Shown one piece after another: positions 1 to 9,279 of a stretch of DNA of 49,369 bases (within the stretch, counting starts at the first letter, position 1; the number at the start of each line of letters is the position of its first letter). Origin of the DNA: an uncultured Proteiniphilum sp. GTDB taxonomy: Bacteria; Bacteroidota; Bacteroidia; Bacteroidales; Dysgonomonadaceae. The stretch covers positions 1 through 49,369 of the forward strand of contig NZ_CALNAT010000072.1 of NCBI RefSeq assembly GCF_937873925.1, written 5' to 3'. The position numbers and the translations under genes were made by a program. The notes beneath the pieces were generated by a model, which worked only from the letters and a program-made list of their open reading frames with translations, ran no database searches and had not been told where the DNA came from.

Positions 1-27
1 TATTCTAACCAACTGAACTACCACACC
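1..27 (-). tRNA. 5' part of a tRNA, probably tRNA-Asp (cut by window edge)
   Basis: Read on the minus strand, the first 27 bases give a 7-nt acceptor strand (GGTGTGG), then TA, then a D-arm whose four pairs close (G10-T25, T11-A24, T12-A23, C13-G22) around a GTTGGTTA-type loop. The anticodon arm lies outside the window, so the isotype is a guess from similarity to common bacterial tRNA-Asp 5' halves. It lies downstream of the S9 peptidase gene and on the same strand. Confidence 0.75.
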
Positions 28-109
28 ATTTTTATACTATCCGAGACCTAATCCACCACTGTGGTTAATCATTTCGATAGCGAGTGCAAAGGTAACGATA
101 TTTTCAGAA

Positions 110-2272
110 TTACAAAACTTTTGACGGGATTTTTTCTATCAAAAATTTACATTTCAGCCATTCGTCGAACCACCGGAAGAACTCACGCTGGAACAGGACA
201 CCGTTCTGCGGCTTACTGATCCAATGGTTCTCATCGGGGAAGATAAGCATACGCGACGGGATACCGCGCAACTGGGCGGCATTGAATGCCATCATGCCCT
301 GCGACGCCAGAATACGGTAATCATATTCACCGTGAGTGATCATGATCGGCGTATCCCATCTATCCACGAACTTATGGGGGGAATTGGCATACGACCGTTG
401 CGCAACGGCATTTGACTTATCCCAGAACGGCCCGCCCAAATCCCAGTCGGCGAACCACATCTCTTCAGTTTCCAGATATTGCGCTTCCAGGTTAAAAATA
501 CCGGCATGCGACAGAAAGGCCTTGAAACGTCCTTCGTGGTTTCCGGCAAGCCAATAGACAGAAAAGCCTCCATAGCTGGCACCGGTACAACCGAGCCGAT
601 TCTCATCCACATAAGGTTCTTTTGCTACTGCATCAATAGCCGAAAGGTAATCTTTCATATTTTGTCCACTATAATCGCCACTGATCTGTTCCAGCCACTC
701 TTGCCCGAATCCGGGCAAACCGCGGCGGTTGGGCGCCACCACAATGTAACCGTTGGCTGCCATCATCTGGATATTCCAGCGATACGACCAGAACTGACTC
801 ACCATGCTCTGCGGCCCCCCCTGGCAATACAAAAGGGCGGGATAGCTCTTCGCGGGATCGAAATCGGGCGGATAGACCACCCAGGTAAGCATCTCTTTAC
901 CGTCGGTAGTGGCGATCCATCGCTCCTCTACCTCTCCCATCCGCAACTGATCCAGTATTTCCTTGTTTTCAAGTGATATTTCGATAGCTTGTCCCGACGC
1001 AATATCCACACTGTAAATCTCCGCGGGTTGCGACATGGACTGCCGTTTCGCAATCAATTTGCCATTGCCTAGGGCAACAGACGTGTAGTCGTATTTTCCC
1101 TGAGTGATAGGGGTAATCTCTCTGGTAATGATATCCGCCGCGTAGAGATGGGTGGTTCCTTTCACAGGCGACACCATATAAACGGTACGGTTGTCGCTGT
1201 TCCAGACGAAGTCATCGGTATTATAATCGAATTGTTCCGTTACGTAAGTTTTCCCTCCCGTCGTCAGATCCATCACGAATAACCGGTTCTTATCCGATTC
1301 ATACCCCTCGCGCTCCATACTCTGCCAGGCAAGGTATTTTCAGTCAGGCGAGAACTGCGGATTTACATCGTACCCCTTCATCCCTTCAGTCATGTTTTGG
1401 GTTTGACCGGTTTCCACATCATAAAAATAGATATCGGAATTGGTGGAGAGGGAGTATTCCTTTCCAATCTTTTTACGGGATGTATAGGCAATGGTTTTAC
1501 CGTCGGGGCTCCAGGCTAATTGCTCTATGCCTCCGAAAGGCGCCAGCGGCGCTTCATAAGATTCTCCTTCCAACAGGTCTTTTATATTCGATAACTTATT
1601 GCCTGAAAGATCGGCGACAAAGGGATGAGGCACACTCTCCACCCACGTGTCCCAATGCTTGTACATCAGGTTATCCACTATCCGTCCCGACGCATCGGGC
1701 AGGTCGGGATATTTTTCGGCTGCCGTCTCCACCGTTTTCACATTTTTGATGAACAGTACTTTCTTCCCATCGGGTGAATATTTAAATCCATCTATTCCGC
1801 CTTCCACGTTGGATATCTGTTTCATCCCTCCCCCATCGGGATTGATGGTCCATATCTGTGAAGAACCGGTTTCGTTGCTCAGGAAGGCTATCTTTTTACC
1901 GTTCGCGATCCAATGCGGATTGCTCTCCTGTGTGTTGGTGATGGTGAGTTGTTTCTTCTCCGAACCATCACTTTTCATAATGAACAACTCCGAATTCGTT
2001 TTATTCTGAGTAATACTCACATAGGTCACCTGATAAAGTATATACGATTTGTCGGGCGACACCTCCACATTCCCTACCCTACCGAAGCTGTAAAGCACTT
2101 CAGGTGTCATGATCCCGTTCTCTATACTGGGCCTTGCTTTACCTATCGTTTCCGTCAGTTCTTTGCTTCCTTTTTTCCCTGTCTCTTTGGAAGCCGGCGT
2201 CTGAGAAGTCTCGTTGCAGGCCAGCAAGCTTCCGGTGATAATAATTGCCATAAATAGTGATTTACTCTTCAT
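110..2272 (-). pseudogene. S9 family (prolyl oligopeptidase/DPP-type) peptidase lipoprotein, interrupted by an in-frame TGA
   Basis: This is one 720-codon reading frame broken by a single TGA at 1342-1340. The first part (310 codons, 2272-1340) has a lipoprotein signal with the lipobox Cys at residue 19 and PD40/WD-like beta-propeller repeats. The second part continues in the same frame and opens again at ATG 1318 (402 codons). It holds the whole alpha/beta-hydrolase domain with the triad Ser248 (GASYGG), Asp333 (GEYDYR) and His365 (ENHW), numbered from that ATG. The stop falls in the repeat motif FSPD-stop-KYLAW, where family members usually have Gly, so GGA to TGA is the simplest change. 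It lies 41 bases downstream of the LolD-like gene and probably shares its transcript. Alternatives are a sequencing error or a recent loss-of-function mutation. If intact it would be an envelope peptidase cleaving small peptides. Confidence 0.85.
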
Positions 2273-2313
2273 ACGGTTTGGATCGATATACTTGATGGTT
2301 ATACTTATAATTT

Positions 2314-2970
2314 CTATTGATCGACAATCTGTCCGTCTATCATGTGAATGGTTCTGTCAGTGATCGATGCCAGTTGTTCATCATGCGTCACGATGATGAA
2401 GGTCTGGTTAAGTTTATCCCGCAGTTCGAAAAAAAGCTTATGGAGTTCTTCCTTATTATCGGAGTCAAGGCTTCCGGAAGGCTCATCGGCAAATACCACA
2501 AGAGGATCGTTGATCAGCGCCCGGGCTACCGCCACGCGTTGTTTTTCACCCCCCGACAGTTCCGCCGGTTTATGTGAGATACGTCCGGAGAGGCCCATCA
2601 TGTGCAGCAATTCCTTGGCTCCCGCTTCTGCTTCGGCATGTTTCGCACGCCCTATCAGCGCCGGGATCATCACATTTTCGAGGGCGGTAAATTCGGGCAA
2701 CAACTGGTGAAACTGAAAAACAAACCCGATGTTCCGGTTCCGGAAATCAGACAGTTTTTTCTCACTCAGGGAACTTAACTCCTGATTATCGATATAAATC
2801 CTGCCGGCGTCGGCTTTTTCCAATGTCCCCATGATCATCAGTAAGGTTGTTTTACCAGCGCCGCTCGGCCCCACGATAGAAACTATCTCACCCTTCCGCA
2901 CCTCCAGATCGATCCCTTTCAGGACCTGAAGCGGGCCGAAACTCTTGAAAATTTTCTCTGCTTTTATCAT
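2314..2970 (-). CDS. lolD: ABC transporter ATP-binding protein, LolD/MacB type
   Basis: The 218-residue protein is a single nucleotide-binding domain. Walker A is GPSGAGKT at residues 34-41, the signature LSGGEKQ is at 138-144, and Walker B with the catalytic Glu (LVVFADEP) is at 157-164. Length and motifs fit the LolD/MacB/FtsE class, which powers extraction of lipoproteins or substrates from the inner membrane. No permease gene is adjacent, so the partner is unknown and the symbol is provisional. A near-consensus -7 box (TATCTTCG on the minus strand, about 3007-3000) lies about 30 bases upstream of the ATG. The S9 peptidase gene follows closely on the same strand. Confidence 0.8.
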   Translation of the reverse strand: MIKAEKIFKSFGPLQVLKGIDLEVRKGEIVSIVGPSGAGKTTLLMIMGTLEKADAGRIYIDNQELSSLSEKKLSDFRNRNIGFVFQFHQLLPEFTALENVMIPALIGRAKHAEAEAGAKELLHMMGLSGRISHKPAELSGGEKQRVAVARALINDPLVVFADEPSGSLDSDNKEELHKLFFELRDKLNQTFIIVTHDEQLASITDRTIHMIDGQIVDQ

Positions 2971-3103
2971 CTGATCCGTTTACCACACATATCAATCTGC
3001 GAAGATAAGAAAATGCAGCATTATTAGAAAGAATATCTGTGGAATCTATGTGGAATTCAGTTTGTTTTTATGGTAACACGCATAAAAATCCGGTTTTTTC
3101 CTG

Positions 3104-3111
3104 TACATTTG
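3104..3111 (+). promoter_or_regulatory. Bacteroidetes-type -7 box upstream of pdxH
   Basis: TACATTTG matches the Bacteroidetes TAnnTTTG -7 element. No clear TTG lies 19-21 bases upstream, so only half of the promoter is convincing. It predicts a leader of about 105 nt and supports the downstream start of pdxH. Confidence 0.5.
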
Positions 3112-3224
3112 CCAACGACTCCCTTTGGGGCGATACTTTCCGGTATCGATATTTTTCCCTAATCAATATATGCATTATATGGCTAAGAAAGAATGAAAGC
3201 AGAATCGAAAAAATTTCACAGCAG

Positions 3225-3863
3225 ATGGATGAATTAAGTAGAATGAGGCAGGAATACAGGGCAGGAAGCCTGAACAAAACGGAGATGGCATCAAATCCGT
3301 TCGATGAATTCAGAGTGTGGTTGGAAACGGCTATTGCCTCCGGCTTGCCGGAACCCAATGCCATGATCGTGGCTTCCGCCACCCCCGACGGAAGACCTTC
3401 TGCGCGCGTGGTACTACTAAAAGAGGTGAATGAGAAAGGATTTGTATTTTATACCAACTATATGAGCCGAAAAGGGCGGGAATTACTTGCTAACCCTTTT
3501 ACAGCAGCGGTCTTGGACTGGCATGAGATAGAGCGCCAGGTAAGAATCGAAGGGCTTGTTGAAAAGTTAGAGGATGAAGAGTCGGATGCTTATTTCAACG
3601 TGCGGCCTAATGATGCCAAAATAGGCGCATGGGCATCGCCCCAAAGCAGGATAGTGAAAGGCCGTGAAGAATTGGAAGAGTTACAAAAAAGATATACGGC
3701 GCAATTCGCGGGTAAAGAGGTTCCCCGACCTCCTCACTGGGGTGGTTTCGTGATCCGGCCGACCCTGATTGAATTCTGGCAGGGGCGTCCCAACCGGATG
3801 CATGATCGCATAGCATATTATAAAGTCGATAAAGGTTGGAGTATGCAACGGTTAGCTCCCTGA
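3225..3863 (+). CDS. pdxH: pyridoxamine/pyridoxine 5'-phosphate oxidase
   Basis: This FMN enzyme oxidises PNP/PMP to pyridoxal 5'-phosphate, the last step of vitamin B6 salvage. The 212-residue product starts at MDELSRMRQEY, and the length fits the family (about 218 in E. coli). The open frame extends back to 3039, but those 62 codons look non-coding and span the -7 box at 3104, so the ATG at 3225 was chosen. The FMN-binding split barrel includes the segments RPSARVVLLKE and FYTNYMSRKG. The C-terminal signature RPNRMHDRIAY...RLAP, which contributes to substrate and FMN binding, is complete. It stands alone between genes on the opposite strand. Confidence 0.95.
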   Translation: MDELSRMRQEYRAGSLNKTEMASNPFDEFRVWLETAIASGLPEPNAMIVASATPDGRPSARVVLLKEVNEKGFVFYTNYMSRKGRELLANPFTAAVLDWHEIERQVRIEGLVEKLEDEESDAYFNVRPNDAKIGAWASPQSRIVKGREELEELQKRYTAQFAGKEVPRPPHWGGFVIRPTLIEFWQGRPNRMHDRIAYYKVDKGWSMQRLAP

Positions 3864-3938
3864 AAAGCCCTCACCATTCCATACCTTTCAAAATACAAGC
3901 CGATTACCGGCAAAACACCGTTAGGGTAGGAAGAGTGA

Positions 3939-4637
3939 TCAGCTTTTGATATCGATTATTTTATTTCTGGGTAGGGTAGCTACAAACTCTTTCAGATAAA
4001 AAGGTTCAAAATAAGCTACATCCACAAACGATTTATCGGCAAAATCCTTTTCTGCCAAAGATACCATTCCCGAAGCCAAGGGATGAATATTATCAAAAAA
4101 CAGAGCATTGGGATGTGTGATAACGGAACGGCATTTTTCGGCCCCGTTGCCGAAGAAGATTATTTTCCGTTCTTCAAGAAGCTCGCTATAACTGCCCTCC
4201 TCTACAATGTCGGCGGACGTTTCGCGGACCACATTCAGTGAGCGATCGAAAAAGGTGGCGTACACCTCCATCCGCCGGGCATCGACCATCGGGCAAAGCA
4301 AGGTTTTCTCATCCGCCTTCTCCTTCATCATTGAGGCCATGATACGGGCAGTGGGAATGGCAATGAGCGGGATACCCAGACCGTAACTCAGCCCCTTGGC
4401 CTCCGACACACCGATACGCAGTCCGGTATAGGATCCGGGACCGCTACTCACAGCAATAGCGTCCAAACTGATATCTTGTTCCCTGGCATACTCCATTATC
4501 TCATGGACAAACAGACCTGACAGGCTTGCATGTGAGCGGCCTTCATAATTCTCTTTGTTCATCAGTATCTCCCCGTCGCGCGAGAGCGCACAGGAGCATA
4601 CAGGTGTGGATGTTTCAATCGTAAGTAGCGTACACAT
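3939..4637 (-). CDS. tsaB: tRNA threonylcarbamoyladenosine biosynthesis protein TsaB
   Basis: The 232-residue protein has the ASKHA-like fold of TsaB, seen as the N-terminal LLTIETSTPVCSCAL strand and the conserved SSGPGSYTGLRIG segment near residues 64-76. TsaB is the scaffold partner of TsaD and TsaE in making t6A37 on ANN-decoding tRNAs. The C-terminus ends in the usual phrase about a YLKEF-like strand. It is convergent with pdxH. Its upstream region contains one of the short dispersed repeats found in this window (4684-4708). Confidence 0.93.
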   Translation of the reverse strand: MCTLLTIETSTPVCSCALSRDGEILMNKENYEGRSHASLSGLFVHEIMEYAREQDISLDAIAVSSGPGSYTGLRIGVSEAKGLSYGLGIPLIAIPTARIMASMMKEKADEKTLLCPMVDARRMEVYATFFDRSLNVVRETSADIVEEGSYSELLEERKIIFFGNGAEKCRSVITHPNALFFDNIHPLASGMVSLAEKDFADKSFVDVAYFEPFYLKEFVATLPRNKIIDIKS

Positions 4638-4683
4638 AATATGTTACTGGATATAAACGGAATAATTCAATTATGATGAGACC

Positions 4684-4708
4684 ATTTCAAGTCCTATTGC
4701 ACTATTTC
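4684..4708 (+). repeat. short dispersed repeat, module 2 (copy at 4.7 kb)
   Basis: This 25-base segment containing CTATTGCACTATTTC recurs at 30628-30652 with one mismatch. A more diverged inverted version lies at 10800-10824. All three copies lie just upstream of a gene start. It does not look coding. Confidence 0.6.
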
Positions 4709-4843
4709 AAATGCTTTAAACTATTTCTACGTTCGGCAAAGCAAATAAAAACGAAATAGTTCTATACTCGAAACGAAAACGTTTAATAAGAAATTAGCGG
4801 TGTAAAAATAACAAATTTTCTTCCCGATGAACCGAAAGGGCAC

Positions 4844-4873
4844 AAAAAAACTGCATCGGTGTGATGCAGTTTT
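4844..4873 (-). terminator. intrinsic terminator of the RRM-protein gene
   Basis: ACTGCATC (4850-4857) pairs with GATGCAGT (4863-4870) around a 5-nt loop, extended by A-T pairs. Read on the minus strand, the stem is followed by seven T (4850-4844). It lies 18 bases after the stop codon. Confidence 0.85.
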
Positions 4874-4890
4874 CTTTGAATCTAAAAAGA

Positions 4891-5199
4891 TCAATACCTG
4901 TTTCTGTCGCGGTTTCCGTAACCTCCACGGTTGTTATTTCTGGGGCGATCACCCTCAGTACGGGGACGAGCTTCGGAAACAGACAATGTACGTCCGTCGT
5001 ATTCGGCATCGTTGAGTTCTTCAATGGCGCGTTGTCCATCTGCATCGTTGGACATTTCCACGAAACCATAGCCTTTTGAACGGCGGGTTTCACGGTCAGT
5101 AATAATCTTGGCGGAGGAAACGTCTCCGTATTCCTCAAACAGTTCTTTTAAATCGGCATCCGTAATCTGATAACTTAAGCCAGCTACAAAAATGTTCAT
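4891..5199 (-). CDS. small RNA-binding protein, single RRM domain with Arg/Gly/Asn-rich tail
   Basis: The 102-residue protein is one RNA-recognition motif with a basic disordered tail. RNP2 is IFVAGL at residues 3-8 and RNP1 is KGYGFVEM near residues 42-49. The last 25 residues are rich in Arg, Gly and Asn. Single-RRM proteins of this size are common in Bacteroidetes and are thought to bind RNA post-transcriptionally; no specific target is visible. The gene has its own promoter (5332-5360), a leader of about 125 nt rich in A and T, and an intrinsic terminator, so it is a single-gene unit. The leader could be a site of autoregulation. Confidence 0.9.
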   Translation of the reverse strand: MNIFVAGLSYQITDADLKELFEEYGDVSSAKIITDRETRRSKGYGFVEMSNDADGQRAIEELNDAEYDGRTLSVSEARPRTEGDRPRNNNRGGYGNRDRNRY

Positions 5200-5331
5200 G
5201 TAAAAAAATTAAAATAAAAAAAAATAAATAACTTGTGCAGAAGTCCTTTCAATAAAGAGGAGTTAGGAAATAACTTAACAATGGTGTGAAGAAACTAAAT
5301 AACGGCCCGCTAAAAAAATACTTATGCGCAA

Positions 5332-5360
5332 CAAAGATAGGGATAAAATAATTGTGACAA
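5332..5360 (-). promoter_or_regulatory. Bacteroidetes-type promoter of the RRM-protein gene
   Basis: On the minus strand a -33 TTG (5360-5358) is followed after 18 bases by TATCTTTG (5339-5332), a perfect match to TAnnTTTG. Transcription should start near 5325. Confidence 0.7.
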
Positions 5361-5404
5361 AAAAAATTAGCCATAAATTTGCAAAAAAATTATATATCAC
5401 TGTT

Positions 5405-7498
5405 TTAGTTATCCACTCCGCTTCTCCTGAGTAAGGCATCCACAGAGGGTTCCTGACCGCGAAAACGGATAAAAAGAATCATTGGATCTTCAGTGTTCCC
5501 TTTCTCTAAAACATTGATCCTGAATGAATGGGCCGTCTCTTTATCAAAAATTCCATTCTTCTTAAAAACAGAGAAGGCATCAGCATCCATCACTTCCGAC
5601 CATTTATAACTGTAGTAGCCTGCTGCATATCCTCCCGAGAAAATATGACTGAAAGAAGTGGACATAGAGGTTTCGGGGACTACCGGCAGCAGTTGTACGC
5701 GTGCCATCGCATCCTGTTCAAATGCACGGACATCTCCTTCAAAGGGCACTTCTAAGGAATGCCACGCCATATCAAGGTAACCGAATGAGAGTTGGCGCAA
5801 GGTAGCATAACCGGTGTTGTAGTTAGAGGCATCCACTATCTTCTGCAACAATTCTTCCGGCATCTTTTCGCCAGTTTGGTAATGGAAAGCGAACTTGTCG
5901 AGATATTCTTTCTGTACCAACCAGTTCTCCATGATATGCGAAGGAAGTTCCACAAAATCACGGTACACACTGGTACCGGAAAGCGTTTCGTAGGTGCTTT
6001 TCGCAAGCATACCGTGCAGTGCATGGCCGAACTCATGCAGGAATGTTTTCACCTCGTCGAAAGTAAGTAATGCCGGTTTTGTTTCTGTAGGGCGGGTAAA
6101 GTTCATCACAATCGAAACATGGGGGCGGCTGTCTTTGCCATCTCTCATATATTGTTCTTTGAAAGAGGTCATCCATGCACCGGAACGTTTCCCGTCACGG
6201 GGATGAAAGTCGGTATATAAAACGGCGAGAAAATCTCCATTCTCATCCGATACCTCATAAGCCTCTACTTCAGGATGATAAACCTGAATATCAGCATTTT
6301 TCACAAATTGCAGACCGTACAGGTCGGTAGCCAGTCCGAAAACACCCTTTTTCACATTTTCCAATTCGAAATAGGGACGCGTCATCTCGTCGTTCAAATC
6401 AAAACGGTTATCTTTCAATTTATCGGCATAATAGCTCCAGTCCCATGGTTGCAGGTCGAACAGCTCCCCTTCCGTCTGTGAGGCAAATAACTGCACATCT
6501 CCCAACTCCTGGCGGGCTGTCGGCCCAAATGCCTCTGCCAGCCGGTCAAGCAATCCGAAAACCGCCGCCTCATTCTTCGCCATCCTGGTCTTCAACACAT
6601 ATTCCGAATAGCTGCTATATCCCAGCAGACAGGCGATCTCCAGACGGAGATTGACAATTTTCCGCACATTTTCCTGATTGTAGAACTCACCACCAGCCAC
6701 ACCTTTCGTACTGTAAGCCTTATAAAGCTGCTCCCGCAGATCGCGGAGGGAAGAATATTTCATGAACCCGATGTAGCTGGGCGCCGAGAAATCGATCAGC
6801 CAACCCTCCTTCCCTTTCGATTTTGCTTTCCCGGCGGCAGCATCTGTCAGGCTCTCCGGTAATCCCACCAGATCGTCTTTATCAGTAAGCAGCATCTCAA
6901 AAGCATTGGTTTCCCGAAGATTGTTCTGTCCGAATTCAAGGGTAGCCTTACTCAGTTCCATTGATAGCGCGCGATATTTTTCTTTTCCTTGGGGGGATAG
7001 CGTAGCGCCGCTGTTTTCAAAGTTTTCGTAATATTTCTCCGTCAACCGGATCTGTTCCGGGGTGAGTCCGGAGGTATGACGCGCATCGTAAACCGCTTTT
7101 ACCCGCTCAAAAAGCACTTCATTCAGATTGATATTATTGGAATGTTCAGATAGCTTCGGGCTTAACCGCTGCGAGATTTCCATCATCTCATCATTGCTCT
7201 CGGCACTCAACAAATTGAAGAAGACGCTGCTCACCCGGCTCAGCATTTCACCGGAATACTCCATCGCTTCAATGGTATTTATAAACGTAGGATCCTGAGA
7301 ATTAGCAACAATCGCATCAATCTCCGACTGATGCTCTTCTATCGCTTTATCAAAAGCAGGCTCGTAATGTTCCGTCCTGATCAGATGGAACGGAGCCGTT
7401 TCATACGGTGTAGCAAAAGGTTTTGAAAAAGGATTGTCTTTTGCAGGTGCGGTCATCATTATCATTACGCAATTAATTGTTAATAATATTTTCTTCAT
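5405..7498 (-). CDS. dcp: M3 family metallopeptidase, peptidyl-dipeptidase Dcp-like, with signal peptide
   Basis: The 697-residue zinc peptidase belongs to the thimet oligopeptidase/Dcp family, which removes dipeptides from peptide C-termini. The zinc site HEFGH is at residues 488-492 and the third-ligand region follows in SHIMENW. The frame is open to 7540, but the ATG at 7498 begins a typical signal peptide (MKKILLTINCVMIMMTAPA), while the upstream codons fall inside a dispersed repeat, so the shorter start was chosen. Periplasmic location is inferred. Length matches Dcp (about 680). It has no operon partner. Confidence 0.92.
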   Translation of the reverse strand: MKKILLTINCVMIMMTAPAKDNPFSKPFATPYETAPFHLIRTEHYEPAFDKAIEEHQSEIDAIVANSQDPTFINTIEAMEYSGEMLSRVSSVFFNLLSAESNDEMMEISQRLSPKLSEHSNNINLNEVLFERVKAVYDARHTSGLTPEQIRLTEKYYENFENSGATLSPQGKEKYRALSMELSKATLEFGQNNLRETNAFEMLLTDKDDLVGLPESLTDAAAGKAKSKGKEGWLIDFSAPSYIGFMKYSSLRDLREQLYKAYSTKGVAGGEFYNQENVRKIVNLRLEIACLLGYSSYSEYVLKTRMAKNEAAVFGLLDRLAEAFGPTARQELGDVQLFASQTEGELFDLQPWDWSYYADKLKDNRFDLNDEMTRPYFELENVKKGVFGLATDLYGLQFVKNADIQVYHPEVEAYEVSDENGDFLAVLYTDFHPRDGKRSGAWMTSFKEQYMRDGKDSRPHVSIVMNFTRPTETKPALLTFDEVKTFLHEFGHALHGMLAKSTYETLSGTSVYRDFVELPSHIMENWLVQKEYLDKFAFHYQTGEKMPEELLQKIVDASNYNTGYATLRQLSFGYLDMAWHSLEVPFEGDVRAFEQDAMARVQLLPVVPETSMSTSFSHIFSGGYAAGYYSYKWSEVMDADAFSVFKKNGIFDKETAHSFRINVLEKGNTEDPMILFIRFRGQEPSVDALLRRSGVDN

Positions 7499-7524
7499 AA
7501 AATTCGTTACTTTTGTAGAACGTC

Positions 7525-7575
7525 TTCGTGAAGCGAACACAGAGATAAAACTTGTTCTGACTATGTCGGGTGCAG
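7525..7575 (+). repeat. dispersed intergenic repeat, module 1 (7.5 kb copy)
   Basis: The segment contains GAACACAGAGATAAAACTTG followed by a GACTATGTCGGGTG-type block. It aligns almost base for base with 10645-10690 and, inverted, with about 30710-30655. It lies just upstream of the M3 peptidase gene. Confidence 0.65.
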
Positions 7576-7746
7576 AAAACGGCTAATTTTACTGAAAACA
7601 AGAATTGGGCAAAGATAGTTTTTTTGTTTCAGCAGAACAAAAAATCAGACCGGTCAAAACATTCTTACCTGAATTATGTTTTTTATTACAATGGGTAGCG
7701 ACAAACAAAGAATATGATCCGAATTACACGTTAAATTTAGAAAAAT

Positions 7747-9159
7747 ATGACAACAACTGACAGTAAAACCAGGGAGAAAACAAAAACTACCGCAACAAAA
7801 GGTAAGAGTAAGACCAATACCAAAACTACAGCCGCGGGCGCCAAGAAAAACTTTATCCTCGACACAAATGTGATCCTGCACGATTTCAACTGCCTCGATA
7901 ATTTTGAGGAGAACGATATTTATATCCCTTTTGTAGTGCTGGAGGAACTGGATAAGTTCAAGAAAGGAAGCGATCAGATCAATTTCAACGCCCGCGCTTT
8001 TGTACGTGAACTGGATCTGATCACCGACGACGATCTGTTCACCAATGGCGCCGATCTGGGGGTAGGCAGAGGCAAACTCTATATTGTGAACGGTTCGAAG
8101 GACAACAGGAAGATCATCGATGCTTTCCCCGAAAAAACGCCTGACAACCGTATCCTTACCGTGGTGTCGGAAGTAGCCGAAAAACATCCGGAGATGAAGA
8201 CCATTCTGGTGTCAAAAGATATCAACCTGCGGATGAAAGCGCGCTCTTTGGGTATGCTGGCTGAAGATTATATCAACGACAAGGTGACCAATGTCGATAT
8301 TTTCTCACAGGGTGAGGAGGTGATCGAGAGTATCAACCCCGACCTGATCGACAAAATATACGCTCAGTCGGGCGGAGTGGATATCGATGAGTTCAATTTC
8401 GAGATCCAACTTGATCCAAATCGTTGTTTTATCCTCAAAAGTGAAAGGAACAGTGTGTTAGCCCGCTACAATCCGTTCACACAAAAAATAACAAAAATTG
8501 AGAAAGAATCCAATTTCGGCATCCAACCGCGAAATGCGGAACAGGCATTCGCTTTCGAGATACTGAACGATCCGGAGGTGAAGCTGGTGGGACTTACAGG
8601 AAAAGCGGGCACCGGAAAGACGTTGCTGGCACTGGCTTCCGCACTTAAGCAACATAAGGTGTATAACCAGATATTGCTAGCGCGCCCTATCGTTTCCCTG
8701 TCGAACAAAGATCTGGGTTATCTGCCGGGCGATGAAAAACAGAAAGTCGCTCCCTATATGCAACCTCTTTTTGACAACCTGAATGTGATCAAATCGGGTA
8801 TGGGTCAGAACAACCCAGATCTCAGGCTGATCGATGAAATGCAAAAATCAGGACAGTTGGAGATAGAAGCGTTGGCATTTATCCGCGGACGAAGCCTCAC
8901 CGGAACGTTCTGTATCATTGATGAAGCGCAGAACCTCACCCCGCATGAGGTGAAGACTATCATTACCCGTGCCGGCGAAGGCACCAAGATGGTGTTCACC
9001 GGGGACCTTCAGCAGATCGACTCGCCCTATCTCGATACGCAGTCCAACGGGTTGGCTTATATGATCGACAAGATGCGGGGACAGAACCTGTTCGGCCATA
9101 TAAACCTTGTAAAAGGTGAGAGAAGTGAACTCTCGGAATTGGCGAGCAATCTATTATAA
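7747..9159 (+). CDS. phoH: PIN-domain PhoH-family ATPase (PhoH2/YlaK-like)
   Basis: The 470-residue protein joins an N-terminal PIN nuclease domain (from FILDTNVILHDF near residue 36 to about 175) to a PhoH P-loop ATPase domain. Walker A is GLTGKAGTGKT around 282-292 and Walker B is CIIDEAQN at 389-396. PIN-PhoH proteins are thought to be RNA helicase/nucleases; the substrate here is unknown. The first 33 residues are a Thr/Lys-rich low-complexity tail. The gene is monocistronic, with a long AT hairpin downstream and hisS under its own promoter beyond. Confidence 0.93.
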   Translation: MTTTDSKTREKTKTTATKGKSKTNTKTTAAGAKKNFILDTNVILHDFNCLDNFEENDIYIPFVVLEELDKFKKGSDQINFNARAFVRELDLITDDDLFTNGADLGVGRGKLYIVNGSKDNRKIIDAFPEKTPDNRILTVVSEVAEKHPEMKTILVSKDINLRMKARSLGMLAEDYINDKVTNVDIFSQGEEVIESINPDLIDKIYAQSGGVDIDEFNFEIQLDPNRCFILKSERNSVLARYNPFTQKITKIEKESNFGIQPRNAEQAFAFEILNDPEVKLVGLTGKAGTGKTLLALASALKQHKVYNQILLARPIVSLSNKDLGYLPGDEKQKVAPYMQPLFDNLNVIKSGMGQNNPDLRLIDEMQKSGQLEIEALAFIRGRSLTGTFCIIDEAQNLTPHEVKTIITRAGEGTKMVFTGDLQQIDSPYLDTQSNGLAYMIDKMRGQNLFGHINLVKGERSELSELASNLL

Positions 9160-9193
9160 AGTGAAAAGTGAAAAATTAAAAGTGGAAAATGGA

Positions 9194-9234
9194 AAGTGAA
9201 TAGTGAAAAGTTTTTAGTTTTTCATTATTCACTT
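9194..9234 (+). terminator. AT-rich hairpin between phoH and hisS, possible terminator
   Basis: A 16-base arm (9194-9209) pairs with 9219-9234 with one mismatch around a T-rich loop. No strong T-tract follows the stem. The stretch from 9160 onward is a run of near-copies of AGTGAAAA, so the hairpin may simply reflect repeat expansion. Confidence 0.45.
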
Positions 9235-9244
9235 TAAGTTTACT

Positions 9245-9252
9245 TATCTTTG
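9245..9252 (+). promoter_or_regulatory. Bacteroidetes-type -7 box of hisS
   Basis: TATCTTTG is a perfect TAnnTTTG element 27 bases before the hisS ATG. A T-rich stretch stands where the -33 TTG is expected. Confidence 0.65.
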
Positions 9253-9279
9253 CACCTCAAAACAAAGATCAAGAGAACA

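Noticed and set aside
110..1342. Possible TGA recoding (Gly or Sec) in the S9 peptidase.
   Set aside because: Neighbouring genes end in TGA, no selenocysteine insertion element was recognised, and Gly recoding belongs to other phyla.
3039..3224. N-terminal extension of PdxH.
   Set aside because: It crosses the -7 box, has non-coding composition, and the family starts at the ATG at 3225.
9160..9240. AGTGAAAA-like short repeats as a possible CRISPR or satellite.
   Set aside because: The units are about 8 bases, irregular and without spacers; it is ordinary low-complexity intergenic sequence.
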